In this document: positions 27,422 to 35,233 of the stretch, one piece after another | Numbering within the stretch: the stretch's first letter is position 1 | Layout: each line of letters starts with the position of its first letter | Assembly: GCA_902619805.1 (NCBI GenBank) | Contig: CACNGC010000012.1 | Span: 1-42,220, forward strand | From: an uncultured SAR116 cluster alpha proteobacterium | Lineage (GTDB): Bacteria; Pseudomonadota; Alphaproteobacteria; Puniceispirillales; Marisalimonadaceae | Direction: 5' to 3' | Length of the DNA: 42,220 nt | The notes under the pieces: model-generated | Told to the model about the DNA's origin: nothing | Databases searched by the model: none | What the model saw: the letters and a program-made list of their open reading frames with translations, nothing else | Made by a program: the position numbers and the translations under genes

Positions 27422-27985
27422 ATGCGAATTCCTTTCAAAAAATTACTTGTTAACTCATTTGTTACTTTAATTAGTTTTACTTACTTCACATATCTAAGTA
27501 AGGCAGATACTTTTGTTTATTCTGGTGGATGCTTTTGGTGTACTGAAGCAGATACAGAAAAACTTGATGGAGTGTCAGATGTTATAAGTGGTTTCACTGC
27601 AGGAAAAACAAAGGACCCAAAATATATACCTGGGCAGTGGGGTGATCACCGTGAAGCAGCGCTAGTGATATATGATCCTAAGAAAATCACATTTAAAGAA
27701 CTTGTAACTCATGTATTCAAGACTATCGATTATGAAGATGCTGATGGACAATTTTGTGATAGAGGTAGGTCTTACACACCTGCAATTTATTATAAAAATG
27801 ATGATCAGAAAAAAATTATATTTTCTTTAGCTCCAAAAACTTCAATAGTTCCTGTAGAAAAAGAGAGCAAATTTTACCCTGTAAGAGAAGAGCATCAAAA
27901 TTACTACAAAAAACAAAGCTATAAATATGAATATTATAGATTTATGTGCAAAAGAGATAAAAGATTAGAACAATTAAATAATTAA
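27422..27985 (+). CDS. msrA: Peptide-methionine (S)-S-oxide reductase, exported
   Basis: This 187-residue MsrA has an N-terminal hydrophobic signal (residues about 8-28, ending LSKAD). GGCFWC at 35-40 carries the catalytic Cys37; the domain continues with VSGFTAG-like SGFTAGKT, GDHREAALVIYDP, FCDRGRSYTPAIYY and EEHQNYY. It repairs oxidised methionine; the signal suggests periplasmic or membrane-anchored action. It converges with the HPF gene. Confidence 0.93.
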   Translation: MRIPFKKLLVNSFVTLISFTYFTYLSKADTFVYSGGCFWCTEADTEKLDGVSDVISGFTAGKTKDPKYIPGQWGDHREAALVIYDPKKITFKELVTHVFKTIDYEDADGQFCDRGRSYTPAIYYKNDDQKKIIFSLAPKTSIVPVEKESKFYPVREEHQNYYKKQSYKYEYYRFMCKRDKRLEQLNN

Positions 27986-27991
27986 TTGATT

Positions 27992-28591
27992 TCATACTTT
28001 AGTTAATTCTCTATTGCCTCTTGGATCTACCCAACCAATTAAACCATCTTCCCTTTTATAAATCATATTAAGCCCTCTATGCTTTGAGTTTCTAAACATA
28101 AGCGCAGAAGCATTTCCTAATTTCATTTTTTCAAGGGCATCAACAACTGTTAATTCCTCTATCTCTGTATCTAATTCTGCAAAAATAAGTGGCTCTTGAC
28201 TGTTATTTTCTTTGGTTATAGAAACACTTGATGGAGGTTCATTAATTATTTGAAATTGTGCATCCAACACTTTTGATTTTAGAAAGTTATCGTTATGTTT
28301 AGAGTTTTTAATTTTTCTTTTATATCGTCTTAGTTGTTTTGAGAGTTTTTCAAGAGTAGAATCAAATGCTATTTTTGCAGTTTCACCATTTGATTGAGCT
28401 GTAAATTCCATTTTTTTTGTAATATGAAGTACTATGATAATATAAAAAATCTTATTTTTTTTTGAGACACTTACAATTGAAGAAACAGCATTTGGAAAGA
28501 ATTTAGTAACTGCATCAAATAAGTTTAACTCTGCATATTTGGTAAAAGATTGACCTACTTTAACTTGCTTACCAAATATTTTAAAGTTCAT
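27992..28591 (-). CDS. hpf: Ribosome hibernation-promoting factor, long form
   Basis: About 199 residues contain an N-terminal S30AE/HPF domain (MNFKIFGKQVKVG to about residue 95) and a C-terminal long-HPF dimerisation domain (DALEKMKLGNASALMFRNS followed by REDGLIGWVDP). I choose the ATG at 28591 because AAGGAGGG lies seven bases upstream; the longer frame from 28615 includes the ribosome-binding site itself. It binds 30S subunits and dimerises ribosomes in stationary or starved cells. Confidence 0.95.
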   Translation of the reverse strand: MNFKIFGKQVKVGQSFTKYAELNLFDAVTKFFPNAVSSIVSVSKKNKIFYIIIVLHITKKMEFTAQSNGETAKIAFDSTLEKLSKQLRRYKRKIKNSKHNDNFLKSKVLDAQFQIINEPPSSVSITKENNSQEPLIFAELDTEIEELTVVDALEKMKLGNASALMFRNSKHRGLNMIYKREDGLIGWVDPRGNRELTKV

Positions 28592-28699
28592 AAATTCCCT
28601 CCTTAATATTATCATTAAATTACAAAATTATTATAGACTATTGTCAATAATTTAATTTTTAAAATATAAAGTAATTTTAAATTGTAATGTGAGTTCGAT

Positions 28700-29002
28700 A
28701 TGACCTGTTACTTAATAGTTAAATCAGACACAAAGCTTGTTGATAGAGAAAAATTTGACAATTGGTATGAAAAAGAGCACTTAATCGAAGCAATAGAAGC
28801 ATTTATGGCTAAAAGTGCAAAAAGAGGCTGGATAAAAGATTCCAATTTTCATCTTGCCATATATGAATTTAAAAATAGTAGAGATGCTGAAAAAGCAATA
28901 AATTCAAAAAATTTAGAGAATCTTATAAAAAAATTTGATCAAAAATGGGAAAAAAAAGTACATAGAACGAGAGAGTTAACAGAATTTATACAAACCATTT
29001 AA
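28700..29002 (+). CDS. Small dimeric alpha/beta-barrel protein (100 aa)
   Basis: This 100-residue protein has the pattern FDNWYEKEHLIEAIEAFM then a strand FHLAIYEFKNSRDAEKAI, which resembles ABM/EthD-type ferredoxin-like barrels. No catalytic residues can be assigned. It converges with, and overlaps by four bases, the VOC gene. Confidence 0.6.
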   Translation: MTCYLIVKSDTKLVDREKFDNWYEKEHLIEAIEAFMAKSAKRGWIKDSNFHLAIYEFKNSRDAEKAINSKNLENLIKKFDQKWEKKVHRTRELTEFIQTI

Positions 29003-29394
29003 TAATTCTGATTAGATATCTCAATTAAGTTTTTATCTGGATCTCTGACATATATAGATTTAATTGTGCCATTAGCTCCAGTCTTTATGACTGGGCCATC
29101 TTCAATTTTAATATCAAATTTATCAAATATTTTTATCCAGTCATTAACATTTTTTTCGCTTAAAAAACAAATGTCCATAGTACCTGGGAGTGGTTTATGC
29201 GCATGCGGTTTAAAAGGTTTAGAAGCTTCATGTAAATTAATTTTTTGTATGCCAAATTTAAGAGATTTTCGTTTTACATTATCTGTTGTTGATAAAAATT
29301 CTTGTAATTCCATACCTAAAATATTTGAATAAAAATGTATGGATTTGTTTATATCAGTGACTGTTATTACGACGTGATCTATAAAAAGTGACAT
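28999..29394 (-). CDS. VOC/glyoxalase-family protein
   Basis: This 131-residue single-module pair has the beta-alpha-beta-beta-beta pattern. It starts FIDHVVITVTDINKSIHFYSN with the metal-ligand His near 6, has GMELQEF, a second half starting PGTMDICFLSEK, and ends YVRDPDKNLIEIS with the metal-ligand Glu. Such proteins are metal-dependent lyases or dioxygenases, or binding proteins for toxins. The substrate is unknown. Confidence 0.88.
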   Translation of the reverse strand: MSLFIDHVVITVTDINKSIHFYSNILGMELQEFLSTTDNVKRKSLKFGIQKINLHEASKPFKPHAHKPLPGTMDICFLSEKNVNDWIKIFDKFDIKIEDGPVIKTGANGTIKSIYVRDPDKNLIEISNQNY

Positions 29395-29477
29395 GATAAA
29401 ATACTTTATATTAATTAAAAAATTAGGTAAGTCTTACAATAATTATGAAAAAAAATTAACTAGAAAGTAAGAAAGTT

Positions 29478-29882
29478 GTGATTTTAAAAAGAAAATTTAT
29501 TCATGTAATTTTATTTATTGTTTTATTACCATTAAAATCAATGGCTAGTGATGTACATCTTCCGTCTGCTGGATTTAATTGTAGTGATACAAATAACAAG
29601 TTTGAGTTTTTATTTGACAGATCAAAAGACATGGACAATCCAAAAGTTTATAGAAGAATGAATGGGAAGTTTGTTTTAATTGGAAAATTGTTAGCTGAAA
29701 AACAAGGAGCTTACGTAATTTGGGAAGATAAATATTTTTTTACTACAACTGATTTTGCATGGATTTTTGATAAAGTAACTTCAAAATTATCATCAGCTGT
29801 ATTAAGCGTGGGATTGGGTACAGAAAATTTAAATAAAATACCAAAACCAATGACATGCATGCAAAAGATTTTTTATTACTAG
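29478..29882 (+). CDS. Secreted protein of unknown function (134 aa)
   Basis: A GTG-started frame of 134 residues has a clear signal peptide (basic start, hydrophobic core to about residue 21, cleavage near SMASD). The mature part has two Cys (GFNCS and MTCMQK) that could form a disulfide. No family is recognised. It precedes the 5' half of the split tRNA-Arg by about 55 bp on the same strand. Confidence 0.65.
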   Translation: MILKRKFIHVILFIVLLPLKSMASDVHLPSAGFNCSDTNNKFEFLFDRSKDMDNPKVYRRMNGKFVLIGKLLAEKQGAYVIWEDKYFFTTTDFAWIFDKVTSKLSSAVLSVGLGTENLNKIPKPMTCMQKIFYY

Positions 29883-29937
29883 CTTTTAAACAATTGTTTT
29901 GACTTAATTATTTATAAGTAATAATAAATTATTTAGT

Positions 29938-29976
29938 GGACGCGTAGCTTAGCTGGATAGAGCAACTGCCTTCTAA
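29938..29976 (+). other. 5' half of disrupted chromosomal tRNA-Arg(TCT); attachment site left
   Basis: These 39 bases match the complete tRNA at 30140-30216 from the first base to the end of the anticodon loop, with one difference in the D stem (GCTT versus GCTC). The match stops sharply after CTTCTAA (29970-29976), where TAGAC replaces the expected GCAGT. Its missing 3' half is at 35234-35278 in the same orientation. The 7-bp loop shared by both ends is the likely crossover core. Confidence 0.92.
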
Positions 29977-30043
29977 TAGACTTCTTTACCAAATCACCCT
30001 AAAATATATATTAAAAAACAATGGTTTATTTACATATATTCTG

Positions 30044-30106
30044 TATGTGAATCGTATGTGAACGATATGTGAATAGTATATCAGAAGTTTATGTGAATTG
30101 TGTGAA
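30044..30106 (+). repeat. Left arm-type repeats, TATGTGAA x4-5
   Basis: TATGTGAA occurs at 30044, 30055 and 30066 with an 11-bp period, again at 30090, and as TGTGTGAA at 30099. The block begins 68 bp inside the left core. Bases 30055-30077 recur with one mismatch at 35125-35147 near the other end. Paired arrays flanking a core are typical arm-binding sites of a lambda-type integrase. Confidence 0.8.
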
Positions 30107-30139
30107 TGGATTTGGGAAAGTAAAATTTGGTTGATTTAA

Positions 30140-30216
30140 TGGTGAACGCGAGAGGATTCGAACCTCTGACCTACTGCTTAGAAGGCAGTTGCTCTATCCA
30201 GCTGAGCTACGCGTCC
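30140..30216 (-). tRNA. tRNA-Arg (anticodon TCT), complete, element-borne
   Basis: The 77-base gene folds fully: acceptor GGACGCG with CGCGTTC (one G-T pair), A73 and encoded CCA, D arm GCTC/GAGC, anticodon stem ACTGC/GCAGT around CTTCTAA, and T arm AGAGG-TTCGAAT-CCTCT. It reads AGA, a heavily used Arg codon in AT-rich genes. It lies inside the element, opposite in orientation to the disrupted chromosomal gene, and probably replaces it. Its 3' half is identical to the right-hand remnant at 35234-35278. Confidence 0.97.
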
Positions 30217-30308
30217 ACAGTCATTAAAGTCCACAATCAAGTTCACCAGAGGTGTTCCAAAGTGTGTTCAAGTTTTATAGTGTATGATGTTATATCTGTA
30301 AATAAAAA

Positions 30309-30336
30309 ACCTCTCAGTCGTTTAATACTGAGAGGT
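30309..30336 (-). terminator. Rho-independent terminator
   Basis: A perfect 10-bp stem ACCTCTCAGT/ACTGAGAGGT with an 8-base loop is followed on the minus strand by TTTTTTATT (30301-30308). It lies 52 bp past the stop of the 55-aa ORF and about 90 bp upstream of the complete tRNA-Arg, so it would end minus-strand element transcripts before the tRNA. Confidence 0.88.
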
Positions 30337-30387
30337 TCTCTACCCCATAACAAATAACCACCTACAAGTGTGACAGTCTTTATTGGT

Positions 30388-30555
30388 TCAACTTTTTATA
30401 TTCAACTCACTTGAAGTAAATTGTCTAAATCTCTTTTCTGATTCTGATGGAATATGATTTGATTTTATTACTTGTTCGTATGCTGACCTCATATCAATAA
30501 TAGAGGGTATATTCTTAGTTCTTTCTTCTAATCTGTTGTACTGGTTTCTTTTCAT
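30388..30555 (-). CDS. Short ORF (55 aa), unrecognised
   Basis: This frame starts MKRNQYNRLEERTKNIP and ends SSELNIKS, charged and soluble. A stop codon lies nine codons before the ATG, so it is short in either reading. The strong terminator just downstream supports a transcribed gene, or the 3' remnant of one whose 5' part was replaced by the acyltransferase fragment. No family is recognised. Confidence 0.45.
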   Translation of the reverse strand: MKRNQYNRLEERTKNIPSIIDMRSAYEQVIKSNHIPSESEKRFRQFTSSELNIKS

Positions 30556-30581
30556 TTCCAGTTCTTTATAAAAATCATTTT

Positions 30582-30761
30582 AATGAGAGTGATTTAAGAA
30601 CTTTTGCAAAATTACCTCCACTTATAAAAGGATATCTCAGAGTTGGGGGGAGAATAAGTGACAGTTTTTTTGTCGATTATGATTTCAATACAATTGACCT
30701 TTGTGTGGTTGTCCAAACAGAGAACATAGATGAAAAATACAAGAATAAATTCTTAAATTAA
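30582..30761 (+). pseudogene. 3' fragment of an OlsB-like GNAT acyltransferase
   Basis: The last 59 codons read LPPLIKGYLRVGGRISDS, then FFVDYDFNTIDLCVVVQ, and end EKYKNKFLN. This is the C-terminal signature of ornithine-lipid acyltransferase/hemolysin-like GNAT proteins (PPLLKGYLRLGA...DFNTxD...YxxxFL). The frame has stop codons upstream and no start, and the N-terminal domain is missing. It is the only element gene on the plus strand. Either cargo decay or capture of chromosomal DNA would explain it. Confidence 0.65.
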
Positions 30762-30842
30762 AGTGATTGATTGTGACAGTTAAGCAAAATATATATTATA
30801 GTCCAATAGACAATCTATCATTTTTAGACAATTTCATTTTTA

Positions 30843-30864
30843 TTCTAAAGTTACTCCTTTAGAA
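30843..30864 (+). terminator. AT-rich hairpin after the acyltransferase fragment
   Basis: TTCTAAAG and CTTTAGAA form a perfect 8-bp stem with loop TTACTC. A run of six T begins five bases later on the plus strand. The stem is weak, so this is only a possible terminator for the acyltransferase fragment. CTTTAGAAC recurs at about 30929. Confidence 0.3.
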
Positions 30865-30957
30865 CATCATTTTTTGTGATTCAAAAGTGTTGGTTTTCTG
30901 GGAGTTTTTTATCCTCTTATTAAGAGGACTTTAGAACACCTATATTTGATTATCATA

Positions 30958-31383
30958 TTATTTTAATGGATATGTCGATGTAGCATGACACAGAATATCT
31001 CTACTCTCTTCTGAATAAATTTTTGTTTCACCAATTGCTATTGTACTACCAAACCTTTGAACCTCACTTTCAATTATAAAATAATCTCCAAAAGCTGGTC
31101 TTATAAAATTATTGTTTTGAGAAAGTGTTCCTCTTTGAGATTTGGTTGACGTATTCATTGCAATAGACATAACTGTATCAATTACTGACATCAAAATTTG
31201 TCCAGATAAAGCACCTGTAACAAATTGATAATCTTTAGAATTTTCTAATCTTGCGACAACCTTTCCTTCTTCAATACTTAAAAAAGACAATTTTAATTGT
31301 TTTACATAAGGAGCAAACACATAATCATATATCTGCTGAATATTTTCCATTGTTATAGTATCTTCAGGTAATTTTAAATTCAT
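30958..31383 (-). CDS. PaaI-like hotdog-fold thioesterase
   Basis: This 141-residue hotdog protein has the central helix ALSGQILMSVIDTVMSIAM, corresponding to the HGGxxxxLxDxAMG helix of PaaI-type thioesterases, and the strand NFIRPAFGDYFIIESEVQRFGSTIAIGE cited here by position (about residues 90-117). The Asp of the helix is kept, but the usual HGG is LSG, so the catalytic details are uncertain. It would hydrolyse acyl-CoA thioesters. It follows the methyltransferase gene by 14 bp inside the element and is unusual cargo for it. Confidence 0.72.
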   Translation of the reverse strand: MNLKLPEDTITMENIQQIYDYVFAPYVKQLKLSFLSIEEGKVVARLENSKDYQFVTGALSGQILMSVIDTVMSIAMNTSTKSQRGTLSQNNNFIRPAFGDYFIIESEVQRFGSTIAIGETKIYSEESRDILCHATSTYPLK

Positions 31384-31397
31384 ATGAAACCTTTCTT

Positions 31398-32780
31398 TTA
31401 ATAAACTTGAACATCATACCCTACAAATCTTCTATTGTATTGATTAGCGACATTACCAGTCGTTCCACTACCCATGAAAGGGTCAAGGACTAAATCACCC
31501 TCTTGAGTAGTTTGTAGGACTGGTAATGTTACTATCTTAGGAGGAAACGGAGCAGGGTGTTCAACTTCACCAAATGACTTTTGATTAACTACTGCACTTT
31601 TAACAATATCTTCATTCCACCAATCACCCATATTTTTACCCTCTCTAGGAATGTAAGGTGTCTGCATAGTTAAAGAACACTTTAAATTTCTATGTCTAGG
31701 TGCATGAGATGGTTTTGTATCCTCTTTTAGAGGTATTAGAGTGTGGTTATATTTGTAATCCATTGATTTAACCAGATGGAATATAAACTCGTATGTAGGA
31801 CATAAGTTATTCTTAGATGATGATGGTTTGGGATTTGTTTTAGCCCAGATAATTGTGTTTCTTAAAATCCAACCCTTTTCTTGTAAAGAAATGGCAACCC
31901 TATGGGGGATATTCATAAGGTTGCCCTGATGAAATGTGTCTCCAAGATTTAAGAAAAATGAACCAGTATCACTTAAAACTCTTTTACAATCATTAAGATG
32001 TTTTACTAAGTTAGAAACATATTCATCAGAATCTTTTTCATTACCCAGTCCACCATTCTCACAATACTTTCTTTTGTTCCAATATGGTGGAGATGTAAAA
32101 ATACAATCAACTTCATCAGTTAATAATTCATTCATTTTTGAAGAACATTTTTTGAAAAATCTAAAGTTATCATTAAATGTTTTTTTAGATGTTTTTCTAT
32201 TTTCTAATTGTGCATCTTGTTCTTTTTTGTCTCTACTGGTCTGAATATAGGCTTGGTTAATTGTAAACAATCCATTGTCTATCAAATCAATCAGCCCAGG
32301 ATTGTGTTTTTCAATGAATAATAATTTGGTTATCTGGACTCCAGATATGCCAATCAAATCTCCAACTATGTCTCTGGTACGACTTCGGTTCAGATTTACC
32401 GAAGTTAAAACTTCTTCACATAATATAAGGTCACTTCTTTTTCCTTGACCAATTTTATGTTCTTCCATCAATACTTTAGCTTCATTTAATAATTCTCTAC
32501 AGGTTTTTATCCTCTGTTTATTATGATGAATTAAATAAGTTATTACGTCTGATTCATTTACTTCTATTTGTTCACATTCTACTTCTTTCCAATTAAGATT
32601 ACAGACTGCTAAATATCTTCTATGACCACTTATGATTTGAAAATGTTGGTCAATAATAATCTTTTCTAACAAACCAACTGACCTAATAGATGTTCTTAAA
32701 TCATCAATATTAGATAATGAATATATTTCTTGGTTCTTAGGGTGTGGTTTGATTTTCTTGATATCTACAAACATAAACAC
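31398..32780 (-). CDS. ParB-domain DNA methyltransferase
   Basis: This 460-residue fusion starts with a ParB/Srx-like domain (PHPKNQEIYSLSNIDDLR, SIRSVGLLEKIIID, ISGHRRYLAV to about residue 60). A ParB-type helix-turn-helix region follows (about 90-180), then a beta-class amino-methyltransferase domain with TSPPYW at 229-234 and the AdoMet motif DPFMGSGTT at 433-441. The TSPPY form suits N4-cytosine or N6-adenine methylation. No restriction endonuclease is adjacent, so it is probably an orphan methylase, a common type in phages and elements. The start may be the second ATG (32774). Confidence 0.9.
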   Translation of the reverse strand: MFMFVDIKKIKPHPKNQEIYSLSNIDDLRTSIRSVGLLEKIIIDQHFQIISGHRRYLAVCNLNWKEVECEQIEVNESDVITYLIHHNKQRIKTCRELLNEAKVLMEEHKIGQGKRSDLILCEEVLTSVNLNRSRTRDIVGDLIGISGVQITKLLFIEKHNPGLIDLIDNGLFTINQAYIQTSRDKKEQDAQLENRKTSKKTFNDNFRFFKKCSSKMNELLTDEVDCIFTSPPYWNKRKYCENGGLGNEKDSDEYVSNLVKHLNDCKRVLSDTGSFFLNLGDTFHQGNLMNIPHRVAISLQEKGWILRNTIIWAKTNPKPSSSKNNLCPTYEFIFHLVKSMDYKYNHTLIPLKEDTKPSHAPRHRNLKCSLTMQTPYIPREGKNMGDWWNEDIVKSAVVNQKSFGEVEHPAPFPPKIVTLPVLQTTQEGDLVLDPFMGSGTTGNVANQYNRRFVGYDVQVY

Positions 32781-33026
32781 ATTTTGCCATACCCTTTTTG
32801 AAAATGCAACACCCTATATTTTTTAACGAAATTCAAAGTTAAAATTGATAAACAACAAATACTAAACACAACGGATATATGTTTATTAAACCTTTTTGGA
32901 ATATATATCGTTTATATAGTGATTGGGGGTGATTTAAGGGGTTCTGACGGATAGTTTACTCTTACTGAGAGTAGTTATAACCTAAGTTTCCGATAGTTCC
33001 GAAAAGTCCTTAAAATTGTCCGAAAA
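32781..33026. other. Non-coding gap between integrase and methyltransferase genes
   Basis: I see no gene in these 246 bases. They include AT-rich tracts that could hold the promoter for the methyltransferase and a short imperfect hairpin around TACTCT/AGAGTA near 32960. TCCGAAAA occurs twice near the integrase stop (about 32998 and 33019). No regulator can be named. Confidence 0.4.
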
Positions 33027-34346
33027 TTAGAAAGGTAATACTTTACTTGAGCCTATCTGATTACCTTTTGTGATTGTTTTAGCAAACTCTGGGTCTTTTG
33101 TTTTTGCATGAGAATAATAGTCCTCAATCATCTTTACACTTGTACCCATATTTACTGCTAACTGATATATCGGAACTTGGTTAATTCTCATAGTTGCATA
33201 GGTATGTCTTAACGAATAAATGGTTCTGTAATCACCATCATTATTTTCTCTTAATCCACATTTATCTAATAATGTTTTGTATCCAACTTTATAAGATTGA
33301 ACTGGTTTTCCATCTGGGTGACAAAAGATATGTTCTCTTAAATCAAACTTGTCTTTATCAATACCTAATTCTTTCAATCGAAAATCAAATAATCTCTTGA
33401 AGTATTCTTCAGTATTTGGATTTGCAATCGTATCTCTTTTTCCAGTTTTTCCATCAACTTTCAAAAGTAATCTTTCCTCTTCATTTGGAAGTGAAACAGA
33501 TTCTAAATCTACCCATCTCAATCCTCGAGCTTCTCCAACTCTCAATCCAGTATTACCCAAAATCAAAATGTAATGTTGTAGGTAGAATCTCTCTCTGTAA
33601 ATCTTAGGACTTACATACCCTTTCCCTTTAGAATAACTGAGTTCTTCATCTACCCATTTTCTCATAAAGTTTGTTAGTTTTCTCCAATCCTTTAATGAAA
33701 ACTCTGGTCTTGGATTTGATTTTCCTTTTGGAATATCAAAGATAAAATCTTGAGTAATATAATCTCTTTCTTTACAGAATTTGAAAAACTGATTTATCGC
33801 ACCTCTATGACTTCTCATTGTAGAGATTGAGTATCTACTTTTACCATTTGATTTTGCTTTAGATTTCTTGGAGTAATTATACTTTTTGTTCTGAAAAGAT
33901 TCATTGTACTTCTCATCAGAATATCTCCAGACAATCATATCTTGAATGTCTGAGTTTTTTATCTCATCAATTTTTTTACCTTTTAGGAACTCAACAACAG
34001 TATCTTCAACAACCCATATTGTATTCTTTTCTATGTTACTTGTAGTTCTATTTGTAATTCTACTAAGTACATACTTTTTCCATTCTTCGAAAACTTGTCT
34101 GATAGTTTTACCTTTTAGACTTCCACCTTTTTCTACTTTGTTTCTTAACTCAAAGTATTTGTTTAAACCTATTCTTTCAGCCTCTGACTTATCAGATGTT
34201 TTAGTTGAAAATACTTTGTAACCAGTAGAACCATCAACACTTACTCGACATTGCCATTTGGGATTAGAAACAACATCTGGTCTATGATAAAGAATGACTT
34301 TACCATCTCCTCTAACATCAATTTGGTTCATTTCAAACTTTGTCAT
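33027..34346 (-). CDS. Tyrosine integrase of the tRNA-splitting element
   Basis: This 439-residue recombinase has an N-terminal beta-rich segment (about 15-65, VILYHRPDVVSNPKWQCRV and STKTSDKSEAERIG), likely arm-binding; a core-binding region (about 75-215); and a catalytic domain. The first Arg is in GNTGLRVGEARGL, the second Arg/His is at 380-381 in YSLRHTYAT, and the nucleophile Tyr411 is in DYYSH. The 7-bp core and TATGTGAA arrays at both element ends are its expected sites. It is the third gene of an overlapping minus-strand set after the serine recombinase and the 57-aa ORF. Confidence 0.95.
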   Translation of the reverse strand: MTKFEMNQIDVRGDGKVILYHRPDVVSNPKWQCRVSVDGSTGYKVFSTKTSDKSEAERIGLNKYFELRNKVEKGGSLKGKTIRQVFEEWKKYVLSRITNRTTSNIEKNTIWVVEDTVVEFLKGKKIDEIKNSDIQDMIVWRYSDEKYNESFQNKKYNYSKKSKAKSNGKSRYSISTMRSHRGAINQFFKFCKERDYITQDFIFDIPKGKSNPRPEFSLKDWRKLTNFMRKWVDEELSYSKGKGYVSPKIYRERFYLQHYILILGNTGLRVGEARGLRWVDLESVSLPNEEERLLLKVDGKTGKRDTIANPNTEEYFKRLFDFRLKELGIDKDKFDLREHIFCHPDGKPVQSYKVGYKTLLDKCGLRENNDGDYRTIYSLRHTYATMRINQVPIYQLAVNMGTSVKMIEDYYSHAKTKDPEFAKTITKGNQIGSSKVLPF

Positions 34347-34506
34347 TTTTATCCTTTTTAGTATTCCAATCTATGTCATCAAGTTCAGCTTCTGAGACTT
34401 CTTTTATCAGTTGCTTTTCTCTAATAGTTCTTCTCTCAAGTTCCTTTAATGTTGGAAATCTTTTCCTAAAGTTTGTGTAATATTCAATGAACTTTGTAAT
34501 CTTCAT
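34333..34506 (-). CDS. Small charged protein (57 aa) coupled to both recombinases
   Basis: The frame begins MKITKFIEYYTNFRKRFPTL and ends DWNTKKDKNDKV, with a basic first half and acidic second half. Its ATG shares a base with the serine recombinase stop (TAATG), and its 3' end overlaps the integrase start by 14 bases. Such tight coupling supports real translation. Its size, charge and place beside an integrase would suit a directionality factor, but no excisionase signature is visible, so this is inference. Confidence 0.6.
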   Translation of the reverse strand: MKITKFIEYYTNFRKRFPTLKELERRTIREKQLIKEVSEAELDDIDWNTKKDKNDKV

Positions 34507-35096
34507 TACGCAACTTCATCTAAGACTTTGTAAACTGTACCAACTCCTACTTTGAGTTCTTTTGCAATCTTCCTAATACCTACTCCTTGTTCTTTCATAT
34601 ACTTGATAGAATGAGTAAGACCCTCATTAAGATTGGTTGGTCTACCAATATGTTTCCCTTGAGATTTTGCCCTGTTCTGTCCAGATATAACCCTTTCTCT
34701 AATCATACCTCTTTCAAACTCTGCAAACACTCCACACATTTGAAACATCATTTTTCCAAATGGTGTAGAAGTATCGATTCCAGATTGATGAATATACAAA
34801 TCACAACCTACTGAATGTATCTCATTAAGAAATGAAACTAAGTCTTGAAGACTTCTTCCAAGTCTATCAACTGACCAACAAAGTATAATGTCAAAATCCT
34901 TTTTGATTGCACCTTTGATAATGTTGTCAAAACCAGTTCTAAAATCTCTACCTTTTGCCCCTGAGATTCCTTCATCAGTAAAGATTTGAGTAACAACATA
35001 TCCTTTGAGTTCTGCAATCCTCTAAAGTTCTAAAAGTTGATTATCAGTAGATTGACTATCAGTACTAACTCTGGCATATATTGAACATCTTTTCAT
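34506..35096 (-). pseudogene. Serine recombinase (resolvase/invertase) with in-frame amber codon
   Basis: The 196-codon frame is a complete resolvase/invertase-type recombinase except for one TAG at codon 25 (35022-35024). Before it lies MKRCSIYARVSTDSQ with catalytic Ser11; after it come FTDEGISGAKGRDF, WSVDRLGRSLQDL, FAEFERGMIRERV, and a C-terminal helix-turn-helix GIRKIAKELKVGVGTVYKVL. A single base change from CAG, AAG or GAG would restore it. Everything downstream is intact, so the mutation is recent, tolerated, an error, or read through. Confidence 0.85.
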
Positions 35097-35124
35097 CGAG
35101 ATTACCTTTCACAAAAATACCTTA

Positions 35125-35147
35125 TATGTGAATGATATGTGAATAGT
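35125..35147 (+). repeat. Right arm-type repeats, TATGTGAA x2
   Basis: Two TATGTGAA at 35125 and 35136 keep the 11-bp period and, with the following TAGT, form a 23-bp block matching 30055-30077 at 22 positions in the same orientation. It lies about 90 bp inside the right core and just upstream of the serine recombinase gene, so binding there could also influence its promoter. Confidence 0.8.
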
Positions 35148-35233
35148 GTTTTGATGTAAAGTTTTGGTTTTAACAAGGTGTAAGGTGTTGTATTTAATGG
35201 GTTTTTATTAGAGTGATAGGATAAACCCCTTTA

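Noticed and set aside
30127-30357. 76-aa plus-strand frame over the tRNA
   Set aside because: It runs antisense through the complete tRNA-Arg and through the terminator hairpin, so it is a chance frame.
30912-30928. TCCTCTT/AAGAGGA hairpin as a terminator of the thioesterase gene
   Set aside because: On the minus strand the stem is followed by A-rich and not T-rich sequence; the T-run is on the wrong side.
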